A stretch of DNA of 64,000 nucleotides from Hemicentrotus pulcherrimus (lineage: Eukaryota; Echinodermata; Echinoidea; Camarodonta; Strongylocentrotidae), in assembly GCA_003118195.1 (NCBI GenBank), contig BEXV01000645.1:104368-168367 (forward strand). The letters run 5' to 3'. The position numbers and the translations under genes are program-made. Under the pieces are notes generated by a model. That model had not been told where the DNA came from, did not search any database, and saw only the letters and a program-made list of their open reading frames with translations. This document shows positions 39,501-49,300 of the stretch, in pieces (the first letter of the stretch is position 1; each line of letters opens with the position of its first letter).

Positions 39501-42500
39501 TATTGTGGTAGAGAGAAGAGCGGAAGGAATGATGTGGTAGTAGGTAAGAGGATGGGTTGGGTCCTAGGGTGGTAGAGGAGGTGGTTTCATTTGATGGAAT
39601 GGTAGAGGAAATGACGGAGGGAGAATCATTTTGAACCTGTATATGGCTAGATGGCAGTGAGAATAGTACAGGAGGGGTAAATGAGTACCAACATCAGGGA
39701 TATGAGAGTTTAACCATATCCCTGCCAACATGTACATGTGGTAGGGTGGTAGAAGAGAGAATACATTATAATGAAGAGATACTGGATTAAATGGTGTAGG
39801 AACGATGATATTTGTTGGTGAGAATTAAGATTAATGAGTAACTGAGTTGAATGTTATCAGATTGTATACAAGGTTACTAGAGTAAAAGAGTGGTAGAGTG
39901 AACGGCGATGGGAAGGTAAGCTGTAGCTGGATATTGTTTGGTGGTAGTGAAAATGATAGGAGGAAAAATGGAGAGCTAAATGTGGTTGGGCGGTAGAATA
40001 AATGATGATATAGATAGCTGAATAGTAGTAGGATGTCACATGGGACTAGTGAGGCAGTATTTTATCTTAACATAGAGAGATGGAAAAGATGACTGTGAAG
40101 AAATGAACAGGAGTTAACAATATTGACCTCTTTGCAGATGTGCTTTTACAAATTCAAGTATTTATTTACTTCTTATACCTTATATCTGATAATGGGATAA
40201 TAAAAGACAAATTGTTCATTAGAAAACAGAAAAAAAAGAATTGATATGCATGTAATCTTGCCTTATAGGAAGAAACCTAAACTATTAGTGAAACCCAAAT
40301 GATTTCATGTCCATTAATTTCCAAACCTCTTAGGTTTACAGAATATTTCCACATTTATGCTACTTGTAGCATTAGCACTGACGTAGTAGATAGTTCAGAA
40401 GATCATCTTTAATTCTTTGTGAATGAGTGACACATTGCTTGGCCTAAAAAATAAATTGTCATGGGAAATATGTGCGTGCATGAGAAACTGTGTCAATAAA
40501 ATAATCAATACATGTTAAGTAGCCGTGAAATACCCTTAATACCATGCACTTGACATGATTTACTGCCATTAACTTTCAAGTAAAGTTACTTTACTGTCAA
40601 TACAGGGCAAGTAGAGAACAATAAAAGAGTCCCCAACGGGTTATGTATATGTACATGTAAATCAGAATGCTATGATACGAGCACCATACAGGGACAAGAA
40701 GCCAGTGTCTTGATGAGGTGATAACTTCAAACCTCTTTCTACATGGTTCAAACTTCAGGCCAGAAAAGCCAGAATCCTTATTTTTATGTGTTAATATATT
40801 CGTTATCAATTATTACTACCAATATATTGTATTTGTAATATTTACAATTTGAACAGGGCTTCTTCAGAAAAAAGGTTTTAATACTGACAGAGCGACCCTG
40901 TTTAAAAAATACAAAAAATGACAAAAACAAATTATAATTCCTAATTCATGTACCAACAAATTCATGTATCTATACACAAATGAAGAGCATACCTGATTAT
41001 TTTTGACATGCCTCCTTCTACTATACTACACTGAAGCAAGCATAAAATTTATTTATTGGTAGTTTTTAGCATAAAACTAAGTAGCTGACTATCCACAAAA
41101 TTAACAAAGGAAAAAATGAAGAGAGAGGATATTCATACTCTTTTCACACTGGTTTTGCTTAATCCCGCACTTTGCGTAGCCCCGTACTATCCTTAACCCG
41201 GACTATTTTTTTGGCTTTTCACACACGCTGTTTTAGTCCCGTACTAGCGCTTATTCCAGAATAAGAAAATTCCCCCTGTTCTCACTGCATTTCGTTAACC
41301 CCGGATATCGTGAATGTTATGATTGGACATACTTCGCATCTGGCCAGCTGCGATACGCTCCATTGCGTAGTACCGGACTATTTTTCGTTTCTGTTCTCAT
41401 TCATTTGCTTAGCACCGCAATTGCTGGGTTAGTAGGAGTTAGCACCACAATTGCGGAGTTAGCCCTGCTATTTTGCAGGGTTAGTTAACCCCGTACTATA
41501 GGTGGGGTTAGCCAACTTTAGCCCACTTAGGTAAAAACCAGTCTGAACAGAAAGTGGAATAGGCTTAACCCCGTAATATAGGTGGGGCTAAGAGCCCCCT
41601 TAACCCCACCTATAGTACGGGGTTAAGCAAAATATTGCCAGTGTGAAAACAGTTTGGTATCCTTGTTTACTTGATGTGAATGAGCATAAACTATGCAGGT
41701 TATTGAACTTACAGTGCTATTGGATTAAAAACCAAGAAGTTATGAGATCATAAGGAAAGGAAAACATTCATAAAGCAAGGATAAAGGCAATCTTGTCATA
41801 AAGGCAAAGTATTTAGCTCATAAACTCTGTCCAATCATTTCTATAGGAAGAAATCAACAATAAGAGCACAATGTCCTACTGTATTTTTTTTTTCTTCAAT
41901 AATTCTATTAACAATACAAATGGTATGAATTCACTTCACTTATGTTTTTCTAATTACCTACATCATTATCCTGCATTGATAATTTTTCTTTTTGGCTAAA
42001 GCTCACCAAAAATACATGGAAACCAATCCAATTTACCAATTTTAGTACTGGTATGTATATAGCTTTGTGCTAAACATGTACAACTAAGAAGGCTCATATT
42101 TTTAGTGCATGGATGTGGTAGGATGAAAATATTAATATTTGTAATCAGGAATGGTGTTTTGATTTAGATACTCTACATACACAAAACTTGTGACAAACAG
42201 GTACATGTAGCAGGCTTTATATGCAGTAAGAAATAGTATTTCTTGAAGCTTATACCCTTTTGCAACATTTCATTTCCCTTGAAGCATCCACAAGAGCTGG
42301 AATATTGATCAATATCAAACCAACTTTATGCATTATCTATTTCATAGCACAAAGTTTCCATGTAGATTAAAGGTAATACAAAGCTTTGGGAAATTTTGGA
42401 AATTGGGTGCATAGTGATTCTTTACAATTTTGATATATTGGGATATCTCCGTGGATGTATTGTAAGCACTAGAAATTTTAGCCCCTTAAACCCTTCTGCT

Positions 42501-44082
42501 TTCAAGAAATATTTAATATAAAAATTTACCAGTGCTCCTGGTAAATTTTGATAAATTTTAAATAGCGCCTACAGCCGTACAATGGTAGCTGCGACCATGA
42601 CAATCTCAGAATATGTAGTTGTGATATACAATTTCCAAACGGAAATAGCTAATCGGTCGATTTTAGTCAAGAATTATTGTTTTATAGCTTAATTAATATC
42701 TTGACCTTGAGAGGGAGCTATACAACATAAAGAGTTTATTATTTACAATTTCATAACTTTAGACTCGATTTCAACCGCGACAACGATCACTGAATATTGC
42801 AGGATCGTATATAATTCCGATATGTTTATTTGAACCAAATTCATGACCCCATACCAAAACTTTGTATTAACTTTAATCAAACATTTTATCAGAAATATAT
42901 ATACCAAAAAGTACACAATCTAATGACACAGATCTAAAAGTCAATTTTCCTAATGCCTGAATTGCTGATAGACATCTATGTAATGCATGTTTACATGTAG
43001 CTAAAGGAAGCATCAAACAAAGTGATTTTTTCATTTTGTTTCTGGTGCCTCCAAACCTAGTGGATATCACATTTACTTATCTAAAATTTTGAATCTTTGT
43101 CTACTTATCTTGGAGGACATCTTCAAACAAAGAATTACGATCTTTTAATCGGCTTTGACTACAAAGCCAAATCACAAAACGAAGCTTGATTGGTTAACAT
43201 GGAAACATATTGCAGTTCTTTGGGCTACTGGTTGCTAACCATCTGTTATAGTCAACACAATACAATACAAAGGCATCTAGCATGCAGGATGTAGTAGAAG
43301 TATGATTAAAGTACAATCAGATGGGATGATAGTCTCCTTGGACAGACGCCACCAACGCCGAGGGGGGCGGGGCAGATTGTATCAAGGGGGCGGGGCCAAG
43401 CGATGGCGTGGAGAGGAAACATTCTTGCGATTAAAAAAAGTGGGCCGTTGACCCAGTTTTTATTTCCTGGGTAAACAATGAAAGCTAAGAAACCTGGTTA
43501 ATCGGTAATAATTTTGTTTTCATGCCCCAATTCTTGTTTCATAAAAAAAGAACTCAGCACAGAAAATGATGTCATATCCATTTCTTGCTTCTGACTTGTT
43601 ATTACCGATCTTAGTTGTTATATATCTGGCTTGTTTCTCTATCTATAATACAAGATAGGTTATCTGACATAGCAAGGTCTACATCATTGGGATACAATAC
43701 AGATCAATCTCAAGATCACTGCCAGAGAAATAACTTTAATCATAGGAATGAAATTGCACAATTAACATGAGACAAAAAAGGTTGAAAAGTCCTTGCACAA
43801 TTTGTGTTCATGAAAGCTGGAATAAAAAAACTGGTGCATTGAATAGAATTCCACTGTTCATATTCTTCAACAATTGCACACAGATATGCAAAATGGATGT
43901 GGATTTTGCGGGATACATGTAGGCAAATATCTTTGGTGTAATTACTCAGGGCCAGCTACCAAGGTATGATTTCAGAATCTACAATCTTACCTTGCATCCT
44001 TCGCATGAATGTACTCCATAGTGAAAGCCTGATGCCTTGTCTCCGCATACCTGACATAGGATGTTCATGTCTTTATCAAAAT
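27390..44082 (-). CDS. NR1D/NR1E-type nuclear receptor (Rev-erb/E75/E78-like), seven coding exons, N-terminus missing
   Basis: The spliced CDS is 44082-43991, 31766-31622, 31282-30009, 29353-29198, 28714-28585, 28246-28136, 27583-27390 (2102 nt). All junctions are GT-AG and phases match throughout (0, 1, 0, 0, 1, 1). It encodes 699 residues plus a partial first codon. Residues 1-84 are a two-finger C4 DNA-binding domain with P-box EGCKG and an RFGR C-terminal extension. Residues 79-503 are a long hinge; about 460-699 are the ligand-binding domain with the FAK...GF...DQ signature. The chain ends [10 protein letters not shown], matching the Rev-erb terminus without helix 12, so a DNA-bound, corepressor-recruiting transcriptional repressor in the nucleus is inferred. 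The second finger has C-X5-C spacing as in Rev-erb/E75, not the C-X3-C of PPAR. Zinc finger 1 enters in phase 1, so an upstream coding exon exists but was not identified. Orthology to NR1D, E75, E78 or another NR1 group is unresolved from sequence alone. Confidence 0.93.
27980..28004. other. Assembly gap (25 N)
   Basis: Unknown bases in the last receptor intron, followed by a C-rich stretch. Confidence 0.99.
28136..28246 (-). CDS. Nuclear receptor exon: LBD helices 7-9
   Basis: Residues 599-635, entering and leaving in phase 1. It encodes [20 protein letters not shown] then [17 protein letters not shown], the region aligning with GDLL...FSEKLNAL.LSDEE..L..AVVLVSADR in Rev-erb. The acceptor is ttctatgcag and the donor is TCAG|gtcagt. 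Confidence 0.92.
28585..28714 (-). CDS. Nuclear receptor exon: LBD helices 4-6
   Basis: Residues 556-598 plus one base. It starts [20 protein letters not shown], continuing the signature from the previous exon's HEDQ, and corresponds to the vertebrate Rev-erb segment DQV.LLKAGTFEVLMVRF. The acceptor is ttttctttttag and the donor is TCAG|gtgggt. Confidence 0.93.
29198..29353 (-). CDS. Nuclear receptor exon: LBD helix 3 region
   Basis: Residues 504-555, phase 0 at both ends. It contains [20 protein letters not shown] and [10 protein letters not shown], the nuclear-receptor LBD signature (phi-AK...PGF..L...DQ). The layout matches Rev-erb and E75 (FAK..GF.DL...DQ). The acceptor is attaccag|ACG and the donor is CAG|gtaaag. 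Confidence 0.93.
30009..31282 (-). CDS. Nuclear receptor exon: DBD extension, very long hinge, start of LBD
   Basis: Residues 79-503. It opens with [12 protein letters not shown], the A/T-box extension that contacts the AT-rich 5' flank of a RORE half-site in Rev-erb and ROR. The hinge is Asn/His/Gly/Pro-rich and mostly low-complexity. It contains PLDLS (114-118, a CtBP-binding motif), IKVE (258-261) and IKKEDQSP (286-293, matching the phospho-dependent sumoylation consensus). Residues from about 460 ([20 protein letters not shown]) look like the first LBD helices. A roughly 400-residue hinge in one exon is longer than I expect for Rev-erb or E75. The acceptor is tctag|CTG and the donor is GAG|gtaagt. 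Confidence 0.95.
31622..31766 (-). CDS. Nuclear receptor exon: zinc finger 2
   Basis: Begins at [20 protein letters not shown] and ends ...CIHMGMSKN plus one base of the next codon (residues 31-78). Zinc ligands are C46, C52, C62 and C65, with D-box PNGGK between the first two. The acceptor is cttctttacag|GGT and the donor is ACG|gtatgt. The preceding intron is about 12.2 kb. A partial, decayed copy of this exon lies 110 bp upstream in the gene direction. Confidence 0.95.
31856..31877. repeat. (CT)n microsatellite truncating the exon copy
   Basis: About 11 units. On the gene strand it is (GA)n and replaces the 3' part of the duplicated zinc finger 2 exon. Confidence 0.92.
31877..31938 (-). 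pseudogene. Decayed partial copy of the zinc finger 2 exon
   Basis: Read on the minus strand this gives [20 protein letters not shown], clearly homologous to [21 protein letters not shown] of the functional exon 110 bp downstream. DNA identity is about 85% by eye. It retains a good polypyrimidine tract and CAG acceptor but has lost the GFFRR start, and its 3' half is replaced by a (GA)n microsatellite with no donor. It is most simply a truncated tandem exon duplication. Inclusion in a transcript would destroy the DNA-binding domain. Confidence 0.75.
34060..34193. repeat. Degenerate minisatellite, unit about 18 bp
   Basis: Repeats of TAGACCAAATGGNNAT-type units (TAGACTAAATG, TAGACCAAATGG, GGACCAAATGACCAT). 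It resumes as CAGACCATATGGGAACAGAC at about 34817, after the TA-flanked element, showing the element split it. Confidence 0.75.
34197..34760. mobile_element. TA-flanked element with CCGTATTTGCCGGCG ends and a tRNA-like insert
   Basis: 564 bp. Ends are inverted: CCGTATTTGCCGGCG then GATAACGCCGCACC on the left, and CCGTATTTGCCGGCG then TAAACGCCG on the complement of the right. Flanking TA at 34195-34196 and 34761-34762 fits Tc1/mariner/pogo-type insertion. It interrupts an older minisatellite. A tRNA-like segment and a long A-run lie near its left end. No transposase. Confidence 0.78.
34282..34375 (-). pseudogene. tRNA-Leu-like pseudogene or SINE head inside a MITE
   Basis: On the minus strand GGATAGCCGCGCGGTCTAAG resembles the D-arm/A-box of a eukaryotic tRNA-Leu, and GAGTTCGACTCCC at 34294-34306 resembles the T-loop/B-box. 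About 40 bases separate them, as in a long-variable-arm tRNA. The anticodon and T stems do not pair well, so it is degenerate. It runs directly into a T-run (A-run on the plus strand, 34257-34280) that would terminate Pol III. Confidence 0.6.
37425..37985. repeat. Degenerate tandem repeat, unit roughly 80-100 bp
   Basis: At least five copies of a block CTACACTAATTTGCATTCTG then AGAACA...AACACCAAAGTCTAGAA, at about 37437, 37485, 37567, 37657, 37728, with a weaker one near 37905. Copies are diverged and contain indels. Confidence 0.7.
39080..40060. repeat. Long degenerate G-rich satellite-like array
   Basis: Nearly 1 kb of GTGGTAGGGTGGTAGAG-type sequence, G-rich on the plus strand. Similar composite blocks (GATAGGAGGG...TAGCAGA...GGGTGGTA) recur at about 39262, 39430, 39673 and 39955, suggesting an eroded higher-order unit near 165 bp. 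The minus strand is open in places only because of this composition. Confidence 0.7.
41138..41652. mobile_element. Hairpin-rich non-autonomous element
   Basis: Ends share CTNTTTTCACACTGG in inverted orientation, followed inward by TTTTGCTTAANCCCG. The interior repeats TTAACCCCGTACTATAGGTG several times in both orientations. Its right part (41564-41627) is a stem of two 29-base arms, 27 matching, around a 6-base loop. No clear target duplication was found. Confidence 0.7.
43327..43460. promoter_or_regulatory. Intronic GC-box island
   Basis: Two identical 11-mers GGGGGCGGGGC (43363-43373 and 43386-43396), 23 bp apart, sit in otherwise AT-rich intron DNA about 530 bp downstream of the zinc finger 1 exon. 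A RORE match, AAACTGGGTCA (-), lies next to them at 43449-43459. It could be an internal promoter, or a mobile repeat that happens to be GC-rich. Confidence 0.35.
43991..44082 (-). CDS. Nuclear receptor exon: zinc finger 1
   Basis: Encodes residues 1-30, including [20 protein letters not shown] followed by CK. Zinc ligands are C9, C12, C26 and C29; the P-box is EGCKG once joined to the next exon. The acceptor is a TAG after a T-rich tract and the donor is AAG|gtaaga. The exon begins with two bases of a split codon and ends in phase 0. The break between CEGCK and GFFRR is a classical nuclear-receptor intron position. A methionine at residue 5 lies just before the finger, so an internal start here is possible but not required. 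Confidence 0.95.
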
Positions 44083-44827
44083 CTAGACAAGAAAAGACAA
44101 AACAAGATGGTTAACAAAAAGAGAGAAACAAAATTATCTAAAAAGGTAGATCTTAACCCACTGCCAATAGAAATAGAACACAACTCAAACTTTGTTTGTT
44201 TACGGTAGTTATTATAACCCCTGTAGCCTACATATTCATATTTTTTTCACAAAAGTTCATTTTACTGGTCATTGGTGAATTAATATGCTATTGTAAAAAA
44301 AAAGAAACAAAATTTGTGTCAAAAAATATATCTTCCTTTTCTTTCATGTTTAAGTTTAGGAATAACATAACATTTGACTTTTTATTTTATTAATATCATA
44401 TCATAGTACATTATCTTCTTTGTTTATATATATGTAAGAATAAATCTGTAAAAATCTAAAAGCATGAAACTGTGTTCATTATTAGCAATATTGTTAAGCA
44501 CATACATGTAGACAGATTAACCTGTCAATTTTGTACTTTAAAAGTTCATCTTTTTATTGCTATTTATGGGAACAATGACATCTCTGCGTTAAGTAGATGA
44601 GAATAAGTGGATTTAGTTTCCATCGGGCTAATGTTGTCTCTTTAGCTTCATACAAGATGTACAGTTTCTATAAATATTTATCTAAATTTGATTCATAAGC
44701 AATGAATATCTTTAGGAATGATTAAAATAACAACTTTGCAGCATGAAGTACTACACAAGACAGTCAGAACACTCGTAGTGTAAGATAATGTTATCAATAG
44801 TTATTAGAATCCAAAATGACAGCTTAA

Positions 44828-45239
44828 AGATAAAAAAAAACAGTTCTGGACATGCGATTGCATTGTGAAAGAAACGTTGTGGAATCAATCAGAAAAGGTT
44901 GATCATCTAGCATATACATGTAAGTATACCGGTAGGTGTTTACTGCAAGGTTCCGGAATCATCAAAATGATAAGAAATTTGGCCCAGTCTTCATAAAGTT
45001 ACAAGCACTGTACACAGAAAGATGTATACAGGACTAGGCACATGTGCGCGACACATGCGTATTATCTATTTGGTCGCAATAGATTAACTTATTTACCAAA
45101 TGTATCAATTAGCAGGCGGTTTCCCAGCAAAATTTTTATCATCATGTATTAGTCAAAACATATTCTTTCACATGATTGGTAATAAGAGCTTCCATTTCAT
45201 TTTTTGAAATTAGGGCGTTTCCAAAACTGGACTTTACCT
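44828..45239. mobile_element. TTAA-flanked MITE, family A, copy 2
   Basis: 412 bp between TTAA at 44824-44827 and 45240-45243. It shares GGCGTTTCCAAAACTGG, ATTGGTAATAAGAGCTTCCA and GGTTGATCAT with the copy at 23040-23328. It holds about 110 bp more in the middle, with a CpG-rich patch (CATGTGCGCGACACATGCG) absent from copy 1. Confidence 0.82.
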
Positions 45240-46179
45240 TTAAGATACATGTAGCTGCATTTTACAACAATTTGATGTTGCTGTTAACATTAAACATGGT
45301 TTACTTAGGGTGATATTTCCATATTATATTGAAGATTCATGACAAGCACTCTTCATAATTCACAGCTCAATCGATTGCTACTTTCTGCAACTCTAACTAC
45401 ATGTATCTAAGGTTGAATAGCCCTTTTCATGGAAAGAGAAATGACAATGACATCGTGAGAACCCCTAAAATTGGCTAGCCTTCTCAAAATCATGTCTCCA
45501 TTTTTGAGTAGCGCTTATTAAATCACTCCTTATCTTCATTCACCAGGCGACCATATGAGCAATCAGAAATCACTCAATCATGTTAAATGGAATGTTCTAA
45601 TTTCACGTATTTTCCCCTTCCCAGATTGCAATTCTGCCCTTTCGTGCAGCAAATCTACCTTATTTAGGTCTGGCCTACTTTTACCCATTTTGTGGTCTGC
45701 ACGTAATTTTCCTAATTTAATTTTAGTGGCGTTTCTCCTTTTGTTTTCTTTGGCATATCGAGAGAGGAAAGTCATTGTGCACCTGAGGCATGGGCAATCT
45801 ATGAATTGCAACAAAGTTGAAATTGTACTACATGTACACCACTATTACATCCCCTTCTTTCAAAAACAAAACAGGGGAAAGAATGGAAGAAATAGAGCGA
45901 GACAAACACACACTAATTGAATGCATTGGATAACATGTCCATGAAATCAAATGGTGCTCTAATTTTCTTTTATTATAATTCCAATCAGGGCAATCTGTGT
46001 TTAAAAGACAGTTACAGGAAATGAGTAATAAAGGAAAGGATTTTAAAAGGAGAACATAAACTTGACATGTATAACATAGAATACATCAATTTCCTCCAGT
46101 GTCCAATTCTTTCTATTATTTTTCATCCCTATTTCATATCAATATACAGCCAAATATATCCAATTACTTGTATTACAAA

Positions 46180-46700
46180 AGAGGGGGGAGGGTAGACAAA
46201 GATACACAGAAAACTACAGAGAGACCAAACAAAAGAGAGACAGAAAGCCAAAGAGAGAGAGAGAGAAGGAAAAAAAGATGGGGTATATACACAGTTATAA
46301 ATAGTACCAGAGAGACAAAGAAAAAGGGAGACACTATGTTAAACCATTAAACAAGATGAAACAGAGAAGAAAATATGAGGAGAGGTCTGTCGGGGGGGGG
46401 GGGGGAAGGGCAATATAGAAACATAGAGAAATACAAAGAAACCACATGAAAGAGAGAGAGACAGAGAGAGAGAGAAAGGCAGAGAGAGAGAGAGAGAAAG
46501 GCAGAGAGAGAGAGAGAGGGGAAGAGAGGCATACAGACAAACAGCCACACAAGGACAAAGACAGAGATAAACAAAAATATATTCATACATGCACAATAGA
46601 AAACTGGATAAAAGAGAGAGAAAAGAAAAAGAAGGAGTCAGATGACAGAGAGAACGAGAGCAGAGAAAGAAAAAATACAAATACCAAAAATACAGAATGA
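46180..46700. repeat. 500-bp purine-rich tract with (GA)n
   Basis: The plus strand is overwhelmingly A and G, with several GAGAGA runs (46252-46264, 46450-46475, 46482-46518) and a 14-base G run near 46393-46406. A mirror-like polypurine tract of this size can adopt triplex structures. Open frames here are low-complexity artefacts. Confidence 0.85.
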
Positions 46701-47366
46701 TGACAGATCAAAATATTGCTAATTGCATTAAAGGGACAGGTAAGATTCCAGAGGAGATAACCAGAAATAGACAAGACCCCTCTCTTTTCAAGGAGCTGTA
46801 TTTCAGATGAAGGAAATCAAGAACCTGAGATATTCATTTCAAGAAAATAGGTCAGCTTAAACCACAGCTAGACGACCACACACACACACACACATCCTAT
46901 TCCCCTTCCATCTACCTAACCTATATAAGTAGATGGGTTGAATACATATCTCTACGAGTATCATCTGCGTTCAGACATCTTCAAATATTACATGTTGTAA
47001 ATGCTAACTTCAATCACCCTATTTATATTCTGCACTACCTCAGTCAAAAATTTCTAAACATACGTTTGTTTGTCTGCCTCTCATCTTGGGAGATCTGTCT
47101 TTCGCACATGATTATTCAATTTAGTCTGCATTTAATTCCACATGGCTACACCATGTATATATCCGTCTGCACGTTTAGAAATGTGTAAAAATTCTCTAAT
47201 CAAAAAGGGGAGATCCTTCAATAAGATCTGCCCTTAAAGGCACATATATGTACTGTACATGTACATGCATACAATGTCAATGTCAAATGTTAATTTGATG
47301 CTAAAGAGATTATCAATAAAATAAGGAAAAGTAATACTTATATAATATAATTCAGGTAATAAAGAG

Positions 47367-47399
47367 GTGAGTCTTTTAAGTTCTTCTTAAAAGACTCAC
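47367..47399. repeat. Perfect 14-bp stem-loop
   Basis: Arms GTGAGTCTTTTAAG (47367-47380) and CTTAAAAGACTCAC (47386-47399) are exact complements around the loop TTCTT. No associated gene was recognised. Confidence 0.85.
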
Positions 47400-47878
47400 T
47401 CAAATTGGAAGTGCAGACTGTACAGACAGGAGAGTGATCCATATTTTGGGGCAGTAATGATAGAAACTATACCCCCAATTTGGAGTGGTAATCAGCCCAT
47501 TCGAAGGAGTGAAGGATCATGTGAAAAGTGGAGTTGATATTATGATCAGGTTAAGTTTGTTTAAACCATGGACCTACTAGATCCATCCTTTAAACACAGG
47601 TATTGATGCATATATAGACTACTAGTGAATCTTTGTATAATTATGATACGCTTTTCACAGGCAACCATTGCAATTCCCCAAGCATGGGAAATACAAATCC
47701 TTGCCTCCCACTGACCATAGTAAAACCAGGGATGAGACAGAGAAATTCCCCAAAAGGAGGAAGATTAAATGGGGGTCCAGGGGCAATGCTCCTGGTGCAG
47801 TAAACATTAGAATATACTGTACAGTGTTTACATAAAAGGACAAGTTTTCCTTGCATTTAAATTCTAAATTCAAGAAAT

Positions 47879-48012
47879 NNNNNNNNNNNNNNNNNNNNNN
47901 NNNNNNNNNNNNNNNNNNNNNNNNNNNNNNNNNNNNNNNNNNNNNNNNNNNNNNNNNNNNNNNNNNNNNNNNNNNNNNNNNNNNNNNNNNNNNNNNNNNN
48001 NNNNNNNNNNNN
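47879..48012. other. Assembly gap (134 N)
   Basis: Unknown bases upstream of the receptor, ending in a G run (GGGGGGGG). Confidence 0.99.
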
Positions 48013-49019
48013 GGGGGGGGTTCTGACTTCATACATGAATTATTGTACCATACACTCCAGTGGCAATTGTTCAACAGTCAGTATATGGCTAATACTGGAG
48101 CTAAGACCATGCAGGCACATGACCCTACATGTATATCACCCTAACCCTAACACTTTGAGAACCAAAACCTGGAGAAAATGTCACTAGAGCAAATGTCAGG
48201 TGCCCTTACAAGGGAGTAGAGATGAAACAATGTTTGTAAGCTTTCCGCTCACATGGAGGGCTTAATTGTATTCCATTCCTACCATCTTCAACTCTAAGAG
48301 GTAGAGAAATGTAGGATAAGAGATATCATGAGAGAAGTAGAGCAGACGAGGATCTTCACTATACTCTCATTACACCAATAAGAGCTCTACTCTGAAGTAA
48401 TACAACTCTCACTTTACTCTTCTCTATATAGCTAGAGCATGCCACGTCAACCTCATCAACTATCACAAAAATTGTCAGGATTTACGCAATGATCCTTCTT
48501 TCATGCTTTATTTGAGATTTTATCCTAATACAGAAGAAGAAATATTAATTTGAAGATGATATTCATTGCTTTTATTGAATCCCAATACATGCATATTAAA
48601 AAAAATAAACATGCATACAAATGCCATGGCGGATCCATATTCATAATATCGTCTACCTGTAGATGAAATAAATAAGATGAGAACATGTTACTGATGAAGA
48701 GGAAGAATTATGCAAATCAAATGAGAGCAGTCTACATCATGTTTGCTTTCTTAGTATGGTATTACATGGAATATTAATTTAGGTTATCAGGTAATGAAAA
48801 AGGCAATTTGCAGCATTGGTCTGATTTCAATCAAGTTTTTGTTTTTGATGCATGCTAAGTGGTTCAATCATCGATGGCGCACGCATTGAGAAAGCGATCC
48901 CTTCAAATAGGTTGCATCCACACTCGCATTTATCACCAAGATGTTGATTGCATAGAGAAGACACATGTGATATGGATACCAGTGAGCTTGAGACCACCTT
49001 ACAATGTAGAAGCAACCCT

Positions 49020-49300
49020 CTTTTGTTTACTCTCTCTCCTCCTTGTAGGCAGCCGAGGAGACATGCTTTCGTGTTCTGTTCTTGTCTCAGAGATATGTGG
49101 GTCGCGGAGTGGCGTATTTGGGTCGGGGCGCTTGCCTGTCTGTATTATTAACTGGGTCGCATTTTTCCATGACCCACTTTCGATTCATCCTGGTGAAATC
49201 AGGCTTGAGACGGTGTGAGAGCCGCTTGTTAACCTCTTTCCAGCCGGGGCCCCGCCCGCCGCTCGCCAATTTCAGGCTTCGCTCTTATTTTCATTACCGT
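49020..49300 (-). promoter_or_regulatory. GC-rich block, candidate promoter of the nuclear receptor
   Basis: Local G+C and CpG rise sharply, with an Sp1-type box (CGGGCGGGGCCCCGG on the minus strand near 49248-49262) and open frames on both strands, as is usual for unmethylated CpG-rich DNA. It lies about 5 kb upstream of the zinc finger 1 exon in the right orientation. A perfect RORE, AAAGTGGGTCA, is on the minus strand at 49170-49180, and an inverted TGGGTC/GACCCA pair brackets 49154-49176. Neither a start site nor an N-terminal exon could be fixed. Confidence 0.35.

Larger units (their letters stand above)
31939..43326 (-). other. Intron between zinc finger exons 1 and 2
   Basis: Part of the 12.2-kb intron 31767-43990. 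Besides the elements listed separately it holds an E-box CACGTG at 37359-37364 and a RORE match at 38748-38758 (minus), and otherwise AT-rich DNA without supported exons. Confidence 0.7.
45244..49019. other. Upstream flank or 5' intron of the receptor
   Basis: AT-rich, with the purine tract, the stem-loop, the gap, a (CA)n at 46882-46893 and a RORE match AAAATAGGTCA at 46844-46854 (+). No N-terminal exon could be identified. Confidence 0.5.

Noticed and set aside
45555..45920. 121-codon open frame on the plus strand
   Set aside because: No domain, no splice or start context, and a complementary frame is open too. Upstream AT-rich DNA, likely chance.
46339..46680. Ser/Leu-rich open frame of 113 codons
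   Set aside because: Product of the complement of the (GA)n purine tract; low-complexity artefact.
47655..48074. Open frame of about 140 codons on the minus strand
   Set aside because: It crosses the 134-base gap; unknown bases cannot support a protein.
48135..48155. CCCTAACCCTAAC, telomere-like
   Set aside because: Only two units; not a telomeric or interstitial array.
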